Shown: positions 13,101 through 26,700 of the stretch, piece by piece | How positions within the stretch are numbered: the first letter of the stretch is position 1 | Layout of the letters: the number at the start of each line of letters is the position of its first letter | Source of the DNA: Scenedesmus sp. ARA3 | Taxonomy: Eukaryota > Chlorophyta > Chlorophyceae > Sphaeropleales > Scenedesmaceae | Direction: 5' to 3' | Assembly (NCBI GenBank): GCA_004335835.1 | Contig: RWJK01001684.1 | Span: 34,085-98,084 of the forward strand | DNA: 64,000 nucleotides | Translations under genes and position numbers: made by a program | Notes under the pieces: model-generated | Database searches by the model: none | Told to the model about the DNA's origin: nothing | Seen by the model: the letters and a program-made list of their open reading frames with translations, nothing else

Positions 13101-14448
13101 TGCAGTGGCTGTTGCTGCCCGGCCCCGGCTCCAAAATGCCGAGGAGTCAAGCCCCTTCCATTCCAAGCTGCATCCAAAAGGCCAGAAGCTGCTGTACATG
13201 CATGCACTACAAAATACGTGCAGCAGTCATCTGCTGCATATTGCGTTTAGTGATTTTCTTAGGGTGACAGGCGTGCACTTATGAGTTCCAGGCTGCCCGC
13301 CTGTTCTGAAGCAGGCAGTCAAATGCACACAAACGGCACCAACAACCAAGGCAACCGCGGCAGTAGTGATACAGTACACCTGCGCTCTAACAAGCACAGT
13401 ACACATGCTGCAAACAGCCACGGTCCAACACACTGTTGGCCGGGCTCTGACCCAGACACAGCACGTGCACAGCAAAGCCGTAGTAACTGACCAACAACAG
13501 TAACTGACCAACAGTAACTGACCAACACTCAAAGCCTAACAGGCAGCATGCGCACATTTCTCAAGCTGTGCGCTGCGTGCTGTGTTTCTTTAGTGCTTCC
13601 CCAAAGTCTCAACATTGCAGACCACCTGACGGGTGTGCAGTTGTTGATACCTGACAGATTCATGTCGCAGTCTCAGCATATGCACTCGTGGCGCCTGGGG
13701 CGCTCTTTTCAACAGCACTTCCCAAAACAACTTCAATCGATGGAAGTGCAGCCACTTCCTACACATGCTTGCAGTTGGCGGCAGGGAAAGAGAGAGACCC
13801 CATCCGTCCCAATCAATCGCATGGCATGGCGCCAACCCAGTCCACATGCACATGCACAATCCATCCCACCCTGAACGAGTAGCACAAAGCTGCAAACATA
13901 CTCATACAAACACAGTCAGCGATGACACGCAGCGTAGCCACCACCAGTGCTTTGGGCGAGCGCCCGTCTGGGTACCGTTTGCTTCAAGATGCGTCCCTGC
14001 TGCTACTGCTGCTGTGATAGCTTGCAACAGAGCCGCTGCAGCAGCACACAGCGATACCCTACTACAGCCAAGCGCGCAGCACATCGCACAGCAGCAGCAG
14101 CATGGCCTTGCTGCCCTACATCAGCGTTAGTCATCCCACCTTAGACAGCAGTCGGAGCATCAATGCCAGTGCAGCGGCTTTGCCACCTTGCTGCTGTGCC
14201 GCATCACCTGCCTACTGCCCACTCTGCAGACGGACCAGGCATATGAGCGGCCTGACAATGTCCACACCATCTGGTCAGCACATGTGGACTGCTGGAATAG
14301 TTTACCGCTGCAGCTCCATTTCTGAGGAGCGCAGTGGCAGGGGAACATCATCAAGTAGCAGCCAGCCGCCATGCTGACACCCACGTGAGCGCTGCTGCTG
14401 CAGGAGTGCTGCTGTGGGTGATGCATCCGTGCTCAGCGCACATGTGAG

Positions 14449-14482
<34 letters not shown>

Positions 14483-14539
14483 ATCGGTGATGCAGCCGTA
14501 CTCAGCGCACATACAGGTGTTGCTGTCAGGGCCGCTGCT

Positions 14540-14763
14540 TACTTCAGCAGCCATGACCGCTTCCTTGTAACAGCTGCACGCAACTCCTTTGGCATCGCTG
14601 CTGCTGCTGCTGCTGCTGCCAGGGCTGCTACTTCATTAGCCAAGAAGGCTTCCTCACAACAGCAGCATGCGGCTCCTTCAACATTGCTGCTGCTGCTGCC
14701 AGGGCTGCTACTTCATTAGCCAAGAAGGCTTCCTCACAACAGCTGCAGGTGGCTCCTTGGGCA

Positions 14764-14790
<27 letters not shown>
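14540..14790 (-). repeat. Tandem copies of the kinase gene's 3' end
   Basis: The last codons of the kinase gene (AVVRKPSWLMK and stop) plus about 75 bp recur downstream: one close copy at about 14630-14698 and a diverged one at about 14540-14620. This duplication spans a stop codon instead of a splice site. Confidence 0.75.
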
Positions 14791-14796
<6 letters not shown>

Positions 14797-17700
14797 CATC
14801 TGCATCTACCAAGCCGCTGCAACCGCCGGCAGACACACTCGCCGCACCCGCGCCAGCGCTGCTGTTGCTGCTGCCGCCAGCACCGTCGCAATCCGCAGCG
14901 CATATCTCGCCGCTGCTGCAGCTGGTGTTCGGGCTTCCAGCAGCAGCAGCAGCAGCAGCGCCCTTTTCATCCCCTGCCTTAAACACCCGCCGCCACGACA
15001 AGCTCCACTTGCCATACAGCCCCTCAAGCTTCTTCGATTCCCATTTGCGCACATCGCTGCTGCTGCTGCTGCTGTCAGAGCCGCCGGCTGCTGCTGCTGC
15101 AGCTTCCTGGGACTCTACTGCTCGCTCCGCAATCGCGCGCTGCAGCCGTTCCGCAAGGGCTGCGCTCGGCGGCTCGCTGCGCGCGAGGCGCTGCAGCTCG
15201 GAGACAATCTCTGTGAAGGTGGGCCTGCGGAACGGAACGTTCCCAAGCGTTCCGAAGCGTTCCAAGACGTTCCAAACAGGTGAGCAGCAGCAGCAGGGCA
15301 TGCCAAGGTCAGAGCACTGCCTCATCCCATACAGAGGTTGTGTGGGTGTCATGCTCTACAGCATTGCGTGCCCCTGCTGCTGTTGCTGTGCAATCCAGGC
15401 GCTGCTTTGAGCTCTGGTACCATATGACTGGCACTCGCATTCATCACCGTGCTGTTGCAAGGGCCCTGTGCTCCATCTGACGCGCTTCCCTAGGCCAAAC
15501 AGACCACGCACATGCACAGCTCCCAATCGCATCCCCTCACTTGTCCTTTCAGCCATCACGAGCAACAACAACATAGCACAAGCAACAGCGCATCTGAGGC
15601 AAACAAAACCCAACTAAACACAACTGAATCAACTTCAGGACAGCGCACCGCATGTGTGGGTCGTGGCACCAGCACAGATCAGCCAGCTGCAGCAGGCCCT
15701 GCCAGTCCGGGTTGGCCTTCAGCTGCGGCGGCCAGGCTGGCCGCAGCTGCTTGTTGATCACGCAGTGGCCCAGCAGCGGCTGCGGCACGTCTGCAGAAAG
15801 AAGCGCGTTTTGTTTGTGTTGTGAGTACCAGCATATGTGCCGAGCAAGGAGGGGCAGCGCAGCTGCTTGTTAGATGGAAGGAAGCCACGCGGCTCCCTTC
15901 TATCTTTGTTGATCACACAGTGGCCAAGCAGCGGCTGCGGCACGTCTGCAGTGGGCACAATGAGGGAAACAAGAAAAAAGCTGTAATGTTGATCTATCTT
16001 TGTTTGTGACGTCGACAATGCGGCAGGCGGGCCGCAGCTGCTTGTTGATCACATAGTGGCCAAGCAGCGGCTGCGGCACGTCTGCAGAAAGAAGCGGGTT
16101 TTGTTCGTGTTGTGAGTACCAGCATATGTGCCGAGCAGAGAGGGGAAGAGCAGTATTGGTTGAATACGCAGTGGCCAAGCAGCGGCTGCGGCACGTCTGC
16201 AGAAAGATGCGTGTTTTGTGTGTGTTGTGAGTACCAGCATATGTGCCGAGCAAGGAGGGGCAGCGCAGCTGCTTGTTGATCACACAGTGGCCAAGCAGCG
16301 GCTGCGGCACGTCTGCAGTGCGCACAATGAGGGAAACAAGAAAAAGCTGTAATGTTGATCTATCTTTGTTTGTGACGTCGACAATGCAGCAGGCGGGCCG
16401 CAGCTGCTTGTTGATCACGCAGTGGCCGAGCAGCGGCTGCGGCACATTTGCAGGAAGGCAGCAGACCTGGTCTAATAGCTGACCAAGGTGATATACATAT
16501 ATATAATCCATTCAACAAAACCCAGGATTCTGGAAACTTTTGTGAAAAACAACCAATGTTCTAGTTAGTCTTGCCTCTAGTGAAACTCTCATCAAAGGAG
16601 GTCTTTGGCGAGTTCACTAGAGGCACTAGAGGCACAACTTAAGTAGAACATTAGCATTCTTCACAAAAGTACCCGTGATCCTAGTTTTGTGCAAGGGTCT
16701 CGAGAGGCATAGGCAAAACCAACATCACAATACCAAATCAGCGACAAACTTAACCTTCATGTACCAACCTGCAAAACGCTTGCTGTTTGTGGCCATATCC
16801 CACAAAAGCACGCTCACAAAACAAGAACAGCAACGCCATGCAGCAAAGAAGCAATGTATGGTCTCAGACCTTGTGTTCAACCTGTTGTGGCTCATGGTGC
16901 CCGGACCCACATGTAACTATCCTCTCTCAAATGTGCCAACCTGCGACGCGCTTGTTTTGGTTGCCAGCTCCCACCGCAGCATAACCCTAGAACAAGCTCG
17001 GCATTGCAATGCAATCAAAAAGCAGCACAACAACCTGCGAAGGGCTTGCTGTTGGTGGCCAGCTCCCACAGCAGCACACTCGTAATACAAGAACAGCAAC
17101 GCACTGCAACAGCAGAGACTACAACCCTCCAGCAAAGTTTATAGTCAAAGGCAAACAACACATTACAAACCGAATAATTGGTCAACCCCAACCGCAAAAA
17201 CTTCAACCAACCTGCAAAGGGCTTGCTGTTGGTGGCCAGCTCCCACAGCAGAACGCTCACGAAACAAGAGCAGCAACGCCATGCAGCAACAAAGCAGTGC
17301 ACCAGCCTGCAAAGACGGCTTGTTTTTGTTGCCAGCTCCCACAGAAGCACAACCCTAGAACACGCTCGGTATGCATTGCGACAACATAGTAGCACACCAA
17401 CCTGCAAAAGGCTTGCTGTTGGTGGCCAGCTCCCACAGCAGCACACTTGCAACACAAGAACAGCAACGCACTGCAACATCACCCTCAGCAAAGTCCAGAA
17501 CCACAGGCAAAGCCAATGTTACAACACCACATAATTGATGAACCATACTGCAAATAACAACCCCAACCCACCTGCGAAGGGCTTGCTGTTGGTGGCCAGC
17601 TCCCACAGCAACCTCACAAAACATGAACAACAACGCACTGCAACAGCAACGACTACAACCCTCAAGCAAAGCTGAGAGTAAAAGGCAAACAACAACATTT

Positions 17701-20700
17701 CAATCAGATAAGCCCAACCGCAAACAACAACCCCAACTCACCTGCAAAAGGCTTGCTGTTGGTGGCCAGCTCCCACAGCAGCAACCTCACAAAACAAGAA
17801 CAGCAACGCACTGCAACAGCAAAGACTACAAGCCTCCAGCAAAGTTGAGAGTCAAAGGCAGAGCCAACATTACAACACCAACATATTGATGAACCCAACC
17901 ATAAATGACAACCCCCACCAACCTGCAAAAGGCTTGCTGTTGGTGGCCAGCTCCCACAGCAGGATGCCGTATGCATACACGTCACTGGCCCTGCTGCAGC
18001 GCCCATGCATCAGCAGCTCCGGCGCCTGCAGCAGCAGCAGCAGCAGCAGCGGCAGCAGCAGCAGCAGCGGCAGCAGCAGCAGCAGAAGCAGCAGCAGAAG
18101 CAGCACAAGCAGCAGAAGCAGCAGCATAAAAGTATGAACAGATACTATACAGCACGCATGTGCAAATCGGGCAGGTAGCACAGCACAAACATGGGACTTG
18201 GCGTGTTGTGTTGGCTGGACTGTTGTACTGCCACTAGTCGGCTGGCCCCATCCAGAAAGGCTGTGCTTGGGGCCGGCAACATGCTGTGTTGTTGTTGGCT
18301 GTTGCGAGTGCTTTATGTCACCACATTGTGCACACAGCGCCATGCTCAAGCTGCCACAACTCAAGCATCGCAGCCCAGCACGCTCCATGCCTATGTGGCA
18401 AGCTGTTACGTAGGTGTGTGCAGGGTTGACAGGCAAAAGCTGGCTGAGCGCCTACCATGTGTGTGGGTGTGCCGCAGGCCTTGGTCATGTGCGTCGCCCC
18501 TGGGTCTAGCACAGTGCTAAGGCCAAAGTCAGACACCTGCGGCAGTATGCACAGTTGCGCCAACTCAGCGTCCTTGATTGTGCCTGTTACTTCAAAAGCG
18601 CTGATCGTCGACCCAGGAAAGCGTCGAAACGCACATCATGCGCTCGTTGATGGTGCGTGCATAACAGCAGGATTCAGCTCGCAACTGTTTGTGTGGCGCT
18701 GGTCAGGCAGCCGCAAAGGATGATACTGCTGCCGTGCAGGACGTCCATCAATAGCAGGAGCCAGCAGAGGTCATCATCATGCAACAGTGACACCAGGCAT
18801 TCTGAAAAGAATGCAGTGACGGCAGCTGCAAATGCCAAACCATCAGACAAACTGAGTTGAACCCACCTTGCCCGCCAGCTGCCCATGCTGTATAAGGCTC
18901 AGCCTGCTGACCCTGCTCCGTGCGCTGCCGCTGCCGCTGCTCTGCTGCACGCCCCTGCTGTCATCGGCATCGCCGCTGCCGCCGCTGCCGCCGCTGCTGC
19001 CTGCGTTGCTGCTGCTGTCGTAGTTGGTGCGCCTGCCGCTGCTGCTGGTGGCCGACATGTTGAGCTTTAACAAGACATTAGAGGCCTTCAGGTCGCTGTG
19101 CAGCACCTTGTTCTGCGGCAGGGAAAAATAGTAAAGCAGCAAGAACAATGGCAGCACGATCCTGTTGGTTCATAGCCGGCAGCAGAGCAGCACATTTGAG
19201 GCGTTGAGGTCGCAGCACCTTGTTCTGTAGTGCAAGACAAACAACACATGACATAACAATTAAGAAGTGTCAGCGCAGGATATTTGTTTTTGTGCACACT
19301 ACAGAAGACGTTTGCGGCTGCTGAGCACATCAGTCACAACAATGTCTCCCGTAACATGCAGCAAGCAAGCATACAAAACACTCGACCTACAACCAGCTGC
19401 AGCGCACACTGTGAGCAGCCAGCTGCAGAGCAAGAGGCAGCAACACGCGCACTGTTTGATATATCATGTGCTGCGCAGCTATAACCCAGCCAGATACCTA
19501 GAACAGGGCGCACGCTGCCACACGCACCTTTTGAAGGTACTGCATTGCACAGGCCACGTGCACTGTTCATGTGATGTGCTGCACAGCAGCCAACTCAGCC
19601 AGACAGGCGCATGCTGTGCTGCCACACGCACCTTATGAAGGTACTGCATTGCACAGGCCACGTGCAGTGCCAGGGCCAGCAGGGTGGGCTTGTGATTGAG
19701 CCCGGTGCTACGGTCCACCAGCAGGTGCGCGTTGAGCGCGTCACGCAGCGTGCCCTGCAAAACACAACACAATCAGGCAACTCAGTACCGCAAGGCAACT
19801 CAGTACCGCATATGACTGCTCAGGCGGTCTACCAGCAGGTGCTCGTTGAGCGCGTCGCGCACAGTGTCCTGCACGCAGAGAGACAGCAAGGCAACTCAGT
19901 ACTGCATATGACTGCTCAGGCGGTCCACCAGCAGGTGCGCGTTGAGCGCGTCACGCAGCGTGCCCTGCACAGGCACACAATCAGGCAACTCAGTACTGCA
20001 TACAACTGCTCAGGCGGTCTACCAGCAGGTGCGCGTTAAGCGCGTCACGCAGCGTGCCCTGCACGAACAGAGACAGCAAGGCAACTCAGCAGCCCACATC
20101 GCTGCACAGCAACATGGTGGAGCTTGCACTACAACCAAAGACGGCTGCATGCATGCAGGAGAGCTGCCCATGCAGTCAACCAGCAGGTGCGCGTTGAGCG
20201 CGTCACGCAGCGTGCCCTGCACATACACACACCAATAACAATGATGGCAACTCCTTGCGTACCGCATACCATTGCTCAGATATGGACAGAGTGTGAGACA
20301 CAGCTGCCTGTCCTTGCAGGGCTCGCAGCATTGCATATCATTTGAACATTATAATACCAAAGTGACGCATGGAGAGACACCATGACAAAGCAACGCCTAC
20401 TCCAGCCCTTGCACCAGACTAAGCCTGCTGATGCACCTTGTCGGGTGTCATGTCACAAATGTTACATAAACAATAAAAATATAACGCACCTGGTCGCAAT
20501 ACTCCTGGATGATCTGCATCTCCCAGGGCACCAGGTCAGGGTTGCTGCTGGCCACGCCTGCCTGCCTGTGGGCCTTAAAGGCAGGGTGCAGCGAGATGCT
20601 GTACACTGCCACCAGGTTGGGGTGGCACATGCTGCTGCCGATGGCGGCTTCCTGCATGATCACAAGTGATGTTGCGGGTAGGAAGCACTGGGTCAAAGCA

Positions 20701-23700
20701 AGTTGTCAAAAGAGTGTCAGGGTTGCACAGTGCCGTAACGGCTTGCTGCGGCTTGCAACAGGCATGCAACAAGGTAGCCAGTGATGCTCCAGCTTCTCCC
20801 TCAACCAGCATCTGCAGACAGATTGCAAGTGCGGGGTGCAGCGAGATGCTGTACACTGCCACCAGGTTGGGGTGGCACATGCTGCTGCCAATCGCGGCTT
20901 CCTGCATAACACAGCATGTATGAGAGGCGCAAAAAAAGTACGTAACGTTGGGTTAGGGCGAGTGAGTGAGTGAGCGGCAGGGTTGCGCAGTGCAGGGACG
21001 GCCTGCTGTGGCTTGCAACAGGCATGCAAAAAAGTAGCAAGTGATGCTCCAGCATCTGCAGACAGATTGCAAGTGCGGGCTGCAGCGAGATGCTGTACAC
21101 TGCAACAAGGTTGGGGTGGCACATGCTGCTGCCGATGGCAGCTTCCTGCATAACACAGCATGTATGAGAGGCAGTTAACACCAGGTTGAAACGAGTGTGG
21201 GCCNNNNNNNNNNNNNNNNNNNNNNNNNNNNNNNNNNNNNNNNNNNNNNNNNNCGAGATGCTGTACACTGCCACCAGGTTGGGGTGGCACATGCTGCTGC
21301 CGATGGCGGCTTCCTGTGCAATTAAACATGCATGACAGGCACAGAAAACGTAGGTAACGTTGGGTCAGGGCGAGTGAGTGAGTGAGCGGCAGGGTTGCAC
21401 AGTGCGGCGACGGCTTGCTGCGGCATACATAGAATACATTGCCAGCCGCTTCGCTTGAACGCTTGCATGCGATATGCATTTTGTCGAAAAGCTCCATGCA
21501 GCCTCTTCCTTTCCGGCTTCATTATGCACGCCGCACCTGCACAGCCATCTCCTCTGCAGGATTTATGTGTGCCTGCTTGCGCTGTCGCACGCAGCTCGCT
21601 GAGGCAGGGTCCTCCCACAGCACATTCACCAACCACCAGCTCAACAACCTCCAACTGCCACACCAGCCACTTCGCTGGCATGTTTACATGCATGCAAACT
21701 GCAATATCTCCGTCAACACGATGCATTCACAGCTGCATGTAGCCTGATTCTGTCAAGCTTCATGATGCACGCCGCACCTGCACAGCCATCTCCTCTGCAG
21801 GGTTGCTCAGCGCCTGCTTGCGCTGCCGCACGCAGCTCGCTGACGCGGGGTCCTCCCACAGAACAGCGCCCTGCATGCTGCCGCTCCGCCGCTCCGCAAC
21901 AGCAGCCAGCTTACTGCCGGGTGGGAGCTTGATGGCTTTGACCGCAACATCAGCCCCGTGCCAGGTGCCCCTGCAGCAACATGCCAATGTGGCAGTTGTT
22001 AACAAAGAGGTTGCTATTTGCATGTACGCGTGAGTTTTTAGTAGCGGCTTGCTGCCGGGTGGAAGCTTGATGGCTTTCACTGCCACATCAGCCCCGTGCC
22101 AGGTGCCCCTGCAATGCAGGTTGAGCAGTAAAGTGATGTCCAAATGTCTCTCAAATCGCATGTAGAGGTTGAGCATTCGATGTGGTTCAACAGCAACGTC
22201 AGCGCCATGCCAGGTGCCCCTGCAATGCATGAAGTGTTCAGCCTGTTGATGTCGTGGCTGGCTTGTATAGGTCCCTGGTGTGGCTTGGATTGCTTTGGAG
22301 AGCGATTGAAGTGCTGTCAAAGATAACAGATGGACCCACCTGTAAACCACACCAAAACCGCCTTGTCCAATGACCTCATGCAGCACCAGGTCAGTGCTGA
22401 CGTCATCATCCACATCAGCCTCATCACCAGCAGCACTGCCGGCCTCAACAGCAGCAGCAGCAGCAGCAGCAGCAGTGTCGCCGCCCGCTGAGCTGCTGCC
22501 AGCGCCCAAGCTAGCACTGCCTGTGCCGCTGCCAGCACCATTCAACTGCCTGCTGGATCCCCTCCTGCTGCTGCCACTCCCTGCCTCTTGCTGCTTCACC
22601 TGCATGCTGCTAGTGATGCGCGAATGGTGGATGCTGCGCACTTGATCACTGATCGCTGCAGTGAGCCGCTGGCCGCGATTGCTTTGCTGCAGGCCTTGAT
22701 CGCTCCCCGAGCCTGTCCTGCCATGTAGGGCCTCAAACATGCCATACACAGGCTCGTAAACCGGCTCAACAGCACAGCCGCCATTTGCAGGACTAGTATT
22801 GCCTGCTGCGCAGCCCCAATCTGGCACAATGTTGAAAGTTGAGCCGCCGTGTATGCCGGCGCCCTGGCAGCTAAGAGAGGCTTGATCTGAGATCAGCAGC
22901 AGCTGCTCCGGAGTTGGCAGCGGCAGCTGCGAGCTTGCGCGCTGCGAGCTGCTGCCGCCAGAGCCCACACTGCCTCCCACCACACCAGCAGCAGCAGCAG
23001 CATTCTGATCTGTTGCTCCGCTGCTGCCATGGTCGCTGTGTTCCCTATCTGCAGCTCCCTTGGACAATGAGTTGTAGCCGTTCGAATGCTTCGCTGCATT
23101 GTGCAGCGACGCGCCGGCCCGTGCGTGCCTGCGTGCCCGGATGTTCCAAGCCACAAACAATCCCGCTACCAGCAGCAGCACGCACGCCGCGACAGCGCTG
23201 AGTACAATGCCAGCAGCTGCACCTGGCGAGAGGTTGCCGCTGCCTTGCTGGCTACCGCTGGGCCCCACTTGCAGGATGCTGCCTTGGGCGGGGAAGAGGT
23301 AGGATTGAGGCATTGCTGCGCGCTGGTCAGGGTTTGGCAGCAGCAGTATGTCACTGCCGACGATGCCTGGCCCCTCGAATCTGCCGACATGGATGCAGCA
23401 GCTGCCGAGTGTTTGCGCGGCTGTCAGGTGCATCTCAGTGCCTGCAAGCAGAGGAAAGAACACTTGGTGATGACATAGTTGTGTGTCTGCAAAGGGCAGC
23501 AGCTGACACACAGCTGACGCCGCAAACAAGGCAGCGCAGCTGCTGGGAGTTGCACGCAACACGAAAGGCTCTGCCATTGTTCCGCTCCATGAAGTTGTGC
23601 AGTGCTGCCAACATCAATTGCCGCATATTCTGCAGACTCCAGACAAGCACCATTGATTGCGTACGGAAAAGCATGCGGACGCAGCGTGCCAGAGCAATAC

Positions 23701-26700
23701 CACCAAAACACTGCTACGCCTACGCACCGTCGTCCAGCTCTATGTGCACGTCCACGGGCTTGCCCATGCGGCGCCAAAGCTGGCAGACATGACACAACCC
23801 GCAAGCCTCTGCTATCTTTGCGCTCCACAGGACATTGCAGCACTGCCGACATCCTTTGCAATGCGCAGATGCCGCACAACGCTGCAATTTGAACCAGCAC
23901 CGCCATTTGGTTCAAACAAACATGCAAAAAAACGCAGACGAAGCACCAAAACAACATACAAGGCGCTACGCACCGTCGTCCAGCTCTACATATGCATGTC
24001 CACGGGCTTGCCCTGCTGGGGCCCCACAGCCGCCAGCAGCACATCATACTCCGGCTGCAGTCCTCATGCTCCGTTGGATCTGCAGCGCTGCTGACAACAT
24101 TTGCAATGCAGGGATGCCAAACGACTCGGCACACTTGACCAAGCTTCAGCGTCGCTTCAGTTTCATGTGCAGACATGGAAATATTAGTAAAGGAATTGCA
24201 AAACAGCAGTCCTTGAGCGAGTTGCCGCTCACCGTCGTCCAGCTCTATGTGCACGTCCACGGGTTTGCCCTGCTGCGGTGCCACAGCCGCCAGCAGCACA
24301 TCATACTCTGGCTGCGGCAGCAGCAACTGCACGCCCGTCATGTTCACGTAATTGGAGCGGTCCCTGCAGCAGCCACGCACACAGGGCAGGGCACTTAGTT
24401 TGGGCCAGCAGCAACTGCACGCCTGTCATGTTCACATAGTTAGAGCGGTCCCTGCAAGATCGGCGCACACAGGGCAGGGCACTTGATTAGTTTGGGCCAG
24501 CAGTTGCACGCCTGTCATGTTCACGTATTTGGAGCGGTCCCTGCAACACGATTCACATACACAGGGCAGGGCTGTTCAATTTTCGGGGCCAGCAGCAAGA
24601 TCACGGTGTGTCCGGCAAGACCTTCAAGTGGTGGGCTGAGTCACAGTGCTGCGCGTCACGTCACGAGTCACGATTTGGGGCCAGCAGCAGTATAATGGTG
24701 GGCTGAGCCAAGATGCTGCGCCTGCAGCCCTGTAGAGCAGCAGCCCTTCACACGCTGTGCAGTGCTGTAGATGCGCATGCACTGTGCCTCTCCTGCTTTT
24801 TCCAGCAACAAGGCTGTACACATGACAAGGATGAGAAACGCACTCTCGAGTCTCGAACAGCTCGACCACCTGCTTCACTTAATCATGCACTCCTCTAAAC
24901 CCCTGCAAGCCCTAAACCTCACCTGGTGACGCTCCACATGAGGATCGTCAACACATCAGGCGTGGGTTTACCATGGTTTCACCCTTTTTAAAGAACTGCA
25001 AGCCCTAAACCTCACCTGGTGACGCTCCACATGAGGACCGTCCACACATCAGGCGTAACCTGCGTAAGCGTGCCCCTGGACGCCAGCAGCTGCCGGCTCT
25101 GTTGCTGCAACCGCCTGCCCAGCCCTCCGCTAGCCGCCGCACCCGCCGCACCCGCTGCTGCTGCTGCTGTGTGGGGGCCCAGCAGCCGCCTGCCAAACCC
25201 TCCGCTAGCCGCACCCGCTGCTGCTGCTGCTGCTGCTGCTGTTGTGTGGGGCGCCAGCAGCCGCCTGCCAAAGCCATGAGTAGGGCGCCAGTGAAGGCTG
25301 GTGTTGCGGCCCCTTGCAGCCCCCGGCACGCCCCTCCCCTGCGGCAATCCCCTCAGCGTGAGGTCCCTGAAACTCGCGCAGGACCTCTCGCTGTCTAGAC
25401 CCTCGCTTTCCAGGTGGATGTAGTCTACAACGAATTGAAAATCGAGGATGGGGGCGTGGCCGAGCTTCAAGATGCGCAGCTCGACTGCATCTGCCATTGC
25501 TGATGTCATGTCGTCGCAGGGGGAGCCGCCCGGCAGCATGGTTTGATCGCTGCCGATAACCTTGGACAGCAGATCGGCCTGCAGCTGCAGATCGCCGGTG
25601 CTGCTGTTCAGATAGGTGCTGCAGCGCTTGTCGGTAAAAGGGCCGGCCATGCAACGGTCTGTTGCGCTGCGGCAGAGGTCTGAACCAAGGTAGGTGATGT
25701 TGTTCAGGATGAAGAAGGCCTTATTGCGCTCTGTAACAACGTTAGTAACGCCCTCGTGCTGCACGCTGAGCTGCGGTGCTGCGATGATCAGCAGGCTTCC
25801 TCGGACAACGCGGTCCAGTGTATTCATTGCGAGCTGCAGGGCACAAAAATAGGCGCAGGCGCGCAATCAGCGCAGCAAGTTGGAGCAGCGGTAAGGCGTT
25901 GCTGCATTGAGACATGCACACGCAGCCACTTGCAATAGCAGCCACTGTTTGCCATGCAAGGTCTCCGCAGCAGCTGCTGCCGCGCCTGCGAGCAGCGCAG
26001 TAGTGCGCTGCAGACACAATGCGGTGGCTAATTACGTGCGCTGGTTGCGCATAATGTGCTTTGATGCTGGCAGGGAAGCAATGCGCGCTGAGATTGTTGA
26101 CAGTGAGAGTGCATATTGCATGTAAGCAGTCGAACGGAGTGATCGCTGGGTGATTTAAAAGGAAATGGAGTAAGCAAGAGTACAGCGTTATTTTGCAGCT
26201 CACCTGCAGGGACACGTTAGTGTTACACATGCTGACAAGCGGCGAGCCCGCCTGCACCTCCAGCGCCGCCCCAAACACGGATGGGTCCAGCGCGTTGGTT
26301 GCAGGAATGTTCGGAAAAACCTGCGGACACCATAAGTGAATTCGATTCAGCAACTGATCATCATACGGTTTCCTATACGATCAAGCCACCATGGGTGCAG
26401 CGCAAGAGGAGCATGTATGCATGTAGAACGCTTTCTGCAAGAAAGAAGCAGGGTGTGCTGGCAGCTTGGGGCACTGCTTCTCTGATACACCGCAGCACCC
26501 ACACATCCTGCTTGCAGAGCAATTAGACAAGGGCAGCAGCAAGCCACGTCTGCGCGCTGCAAGAGCAGCATGTGTGGCATTGCAGCAAGTGCTACATCGG
26601 GAGTGCCCACAGGCGATGAGTATCTGGCCATGGGAAGAAATCCATGCGGTGAATGGGCAGCCAGTATATTCGAAATCCAAATTCATGTGGCGAGATGTGC

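Larger units (their letters stand above)
9577..14539. other. Mostly non-coding stretch with one orphan exon and short repeats
   Basis: No complete gene is supported. Short exon-like pieces on the minus strand (a six-codon ATG exon 9736-9719 ending in GTAAGC; segments near 11345-11395, 13934-14010 and 14142-14205) could belong to the 5' part of the FAM47-like gene or to a separate gene, but phases do not join cleanly. Direct repeats occur at 11957-12116 and 12769-13100. Confidence 0.4.

Noticed and set aside
21760..23577. A single 605-residue protein across the kinase juxtamembrane region
   Set aside because: The frame merely reads through introns and two truncated copies of the VAVK exon; splice phases show separate exons.
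23464..23629. Alternative frame EYAAIDVGSTAQLHGAE for the kinase exon at 23629
   Set aside because: It would satisfy the upstream phase, but its codon use is atypical, while the NMRQLMLAAL frame has the codon bias of the gene and joins the next exon correctly.
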